Origin: Streptococcaceae bacterium
Lineage (GTDB): Bacteria > Bacillota > Bacilli > Lactobacillales > Streptococcaceae
Direction of reading: 5' to 3'
Length of the DNA stretch: 7,067 bases
Assembly: GCA_031270215.1 (NCBI GenBank)
Contig: JAISYB010000120.1
Span: forward strand, 1-7,067
A program made the position numbers and the translations under genes. Positions 6,001 through 7,067 of the stretch are shown in pieces. Below the pieces are notes generated by a model, which was not told where the DNA came from, did not search any database, and saw only the letters and a list, made by a program, of their open reading frames with translations. How positions within the stretch are numbered: position 1 is the first letter of the stretch; every line of letters begins with the position of its first letter.

Positions 6001-6038
6001 AGCAGAAAGATGAGGTATTTCTTCATTCTGCTCTTTTT
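5999..6038 (+). terminator. Rho-independent terminator after the gene cluster
   Basis: AGAGCAGAA (5999-6007) pairs perfectly with TTCTGCTCT (6026-6034); further partial pairing with mismatches can extend the stem inward, and TTTT follows at 6035-6038 directly after the T that closes the stem. It lies about 150 nt beyond the last cluster stop codon. It would end the cluster transcript or, for transcription reading towards the sigma-like gene, act as an attenuator. Confidence 0.75.
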
Positions 6039-6159
6039 CTATGTTCAAATATATCATCTTAAAAAATCTTTTTTTGTCATTTTTTGAAAGTGTTTCGCTT
6101 TTTCTCTTTTCTAACAGTATTAGTATGTGGAGAGGGATAGAAAGAAAGAGAAAGTACTG

Positions 6160-6600
6160 ATGAAAATTTTAAGTGAACGAGAAATTGAACAGCTATTTGA
6201 CAGCTTCTGTAAAAAAATATTGAAAAATAAAGCTCATGATATTTTTAAGGCAGAAAAAAAGGAACTGGAAAATCAAATTTCAATAGAGTACCTATTGGAG
6301 CGACATCATGAGGATAATCACTTATTTTCTCTTCCTGATTACACGATTGAAGCGCATGCTTTTCCTTTAGTAACAGTTAATGTTGTGATTTCATTAGATA
6401 ATGAAGAGTTAGCAGAGGCACTTTGGCTACTTAAAGAAGAAAGTCGAGAGGTTTTACTGCTCTATTACTTTCTTTCAATGAAAGATGAGGAAATAGGACG
6501 AAGATTTTCTAAAACTCGTCAAACCATTCAGAAAAGACGAGCCAGTGCGCTTTCTAAATTACGGAATATTCTGATAAATAAGGTGCGCTATGAAGAATGA
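6160..6600 (+). CDS. Sigma-70-like regulator of the Tn916 ORF7 type
   Basis: A 146-residue protein. The C-terminal part (about 85-138) is a sigma region 4-like domain: LLKEESREVLLLYYFLSMKDEEIGRRF is the entry and first helices (ending at residue 116), and SKTRQTIQKRRASALSKL (117-134) carries the recognition helix. The N-terminal part lacks a clear region 2. Size, the MKxxS-type start and the REVLLLYYF wording resemble Tn916 ORF7, a positive regulator of the transfer genes. The ATG at 6160 is preferred because it aligns with the ORF7 start; only a weak AGAGAAAG site precedes it, and an in-frame GTG at 6127 is possible. The gene overlaps the next one by 11 nt, the usual ORF7/ORF8 coupling. Likely role: regulating ICE genes, not the biosynthetic cluster. 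Confidence 0.85.
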   Translation: MKILSEREIEQLFDSFCKKILKNKAHDIFKAEKKELENQISIEYLLERHHEDNHLFSLPDYTIEAHAFPLVTVNVVISLDNEELAEALWLLKEESREVLLLYYFLSMKDEEIGRRFSKTRQTIQKRRASALSKLRNILINKVRYEE

Positions 6601-6823
6601 ATCCTTAGTAAGTTATGACATCATAGAACGTGCAGTGGCAGAAGATGAGATTGCAATGCTCTATGTTGTTCACCATTATGCTCGTTATATTGCGACTTTA
6701 TCCATGAAAAAATTTAAAAGTTCATCAGGCACTGATTACAATCGCTTAGATGAATCTACTGTTCGTGAACTAGAAACCAAACTAATGGCAGGTGTTTTAA
6801 AATTTAGAATACCGAAACACTAA
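6590..6823 (+). CDS. Helix-turn-helix protein of the Tn916 ORF8 type
   Basis: A 77-residue protein with the conserved opening of the HTH_16-type conjugative-transposon family: YDIIERAVAEDEIAML (residues 9-24), then HHYARYIATLS (28-38), and a charged C-terminal part (YNRLDESTVRELETKL). In Tn916, ORF8 works with ORF7 in regulating excision and transfer. The start overlaps the sigma-like gene by 11 nt, with AAGGTG (6580-6585) 4 nt upstream. No excisionase or integrase follows within the remaining 244 nt, so the rest of the element, if intact, lies outside the window or is arranged differently from Tn916. Confidence 0.85.
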   Translation: MKNESLVSYDIIERAVAEDEIAMLYVVHHYARYIATLSMKKFKSSSGTDYNRLDESTVRELETKLMAGVLKFRIPKH

Positions 6824-6879
6824 GTGCATGTCCCTCTCCATGTTCTTTGATAATTGAATAAAAACTATTCAGATACGTG

Positions 6880-6986
6880 AAATCAATTCTGAGCTATTTA
6901 CCAATCTCGCCATGACCGATTTTTGAGCGAAAGAGGATTGAGTAAGTTCTTGATTTAGGCAATCAGGTGCCAGAACGAATTGATTT
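6880..6986. repeat. 10-bp inverted repeat with 87-bp spacer
   Basis: AAATCAATTC (6880-6889) and GAATTGATTT (6977-6986) are exact complements. The spacer holds a further short palindromic segment, GGCA/TGCC, around 6958-6971. Such spacing suits an RNA leader structure or protein binding, but chance is possible. Confidence 0.35.
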
Positions 6987-7046
6987 TGATAATGATACTT
7001 GCGCATTGCCCTGACTTGAATGAGTGAGGAAGTTGAAAGACTTATG

Positions 7047-7064
7047 TGTTTTCTGTCGAAAACA
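7047..7064. repeat. Perfect 7-bp hairpin at the window edge
   Basis: TGTTTTC (7047-7053), loop TGTC, GAAAACA (7058-7064). No T-run follows before the window ends, so it is not scored as a terminator. It could belong to an element end, a leader or a transfer-origin region lying further right. Confidence 0.45.
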
Positions 7065-7067
7065 GTC

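Larger units (their letters stand above)
5852..6159. other. Non-coding region between the cluster and the regulator pair
   Basis: About 308 bp with no credible reading frame on either strand. It contains a 9-bp direct repeat, a hairpin at 5964-6000, an intrinsic terminator at 5999-6038 and then a T-rich stretch (6060-6112). A weak promoter-like pair, TTGAAA 5891-5896 and GATAGT 5913-5918 with 16-nt spacing, lies upstream of the hairpins. If that promoter is used, the hairpins would sit in the leader of the sigma-like gene and could attenuate it. Tn916 has an oppositely oriented repressor gene (orf9) in this neighbourhood; none is seen here. Confidence 0.6.
6128..6840. repeat. 10-bp inverted repeat bracketing the regulator pair
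   Basis: TGGAGAGGGA at 6128-6137 and its exact complement TCCCTCTCCA at 6831-6840 flank the sigma-like and HTH genes, one just before the first start codon and one 8 nt after the last stop codon. The flanks allow further G-T pairs. The left copy looks like a Shine-Dalgarno site but is too far (22 nt) from ATG 6160 to serve it. Confidence 0.45.
6824..7067. other. Non-coding right end of the window
   Basis: No reading frame with a ribosome site is seen on either strand. The stretch has several short inverted repeats: AAATCAATTC at 6880-6889 with its complement GAATTGATTT at 6977-6986, TGAATA/TATTCA at 6855-6871, and a perfect hairpin at 7047-7064. It may be a leader or control region for a downstream ICE gene. 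Confidence 0.5.

Noticed and set aside
6855..6871. TGAATA/TATTCA hairpin as a terminator after the HTH gene
   Set aside because: The stem is only six AT-rich pairs and no T-run follows, so it does not meet the usual terminator pattern.
1..7067. CRISPR array, tRNA or rRNA genes, insertion-sequence transposase
   Set aside because: No regularly spaced repeats, cloverleaf-like segments, rRNA-like stretches or transposase motifs were seen on either strand.

Overview
The window reads as part of a low-GC Gram-positive genome, most likely a streptococcus or a close relative in the Lactobacillales. The signs are AT-rich codon choice, strong purine-rich Shine-Dalgarno sites close to nearly every start, tight gene packing on one strand, and at the right end a sigma-like/helix-turn-helix gene pair of the type found as ORF7/ORF8 in Tn916-family integrative and conjugative elements (ICEs). 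Species cannot be settled from the sequence alone.

Layout, all on the + strand. (1) Positions 1-129 are the tail of an unidentified gene. (2) 131-1764 is a packed trio: a P-loop ATPase/kinase-like protein, an FMN-type nitroreductase and a thioredoxin with a CPPC active site. (3) 1789-5851 is a run of six genes: a 35-residue membrane-type peptide, an alpha-oxoamine synthase (the PLP enzyme fold of BioF and serine palmitoyltransferase), a Qac-type small multidrug exporter, a SAM methyltransferase, an acyltransferase-3 membrane protein and a YvaD-like membrane protein. Spacing (1 nt, 4-nt overlaps, 10-30 nt gaps) and the lack of any terminator inside indicate one transcription unit from before position 1 to 5851. 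(4) 5852-6159 is non-coding and holds a good intrinsic terminator plus a second hairpin. (5) 6160-6823 is the Tn916-type regulator pair. (6) 6824-7067 is non-coding with short inverted repeats.

How the genes may work together (inference): the alpha-oxoamine synthase would join an acyl thioester to an amino acid, with loss of CO2, giving an alpha-amino ketone. There are no biotin genes here, so a biotin role is unlikely. The methyltransferase and the membrane acyltransferase could decorate that amine, and the Qac-type exporter, whose family moves lipophilic cations, could expel it. The nitroreductase, thioredoxin and ATPase could be tailoring or supporting steps, or a separate older unit: sampled base composition drops from about 47% GC in the ATPase gene to about 27-35% in the genes of block 3. 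The cluster sits just before the ORF7/ORF8-like pair, much as tet(M) does in Tn916, so it looks like ICE cargo carrying a small-molecule or aminolipid pathway. I do not recognise this exact gene combination as a described system.
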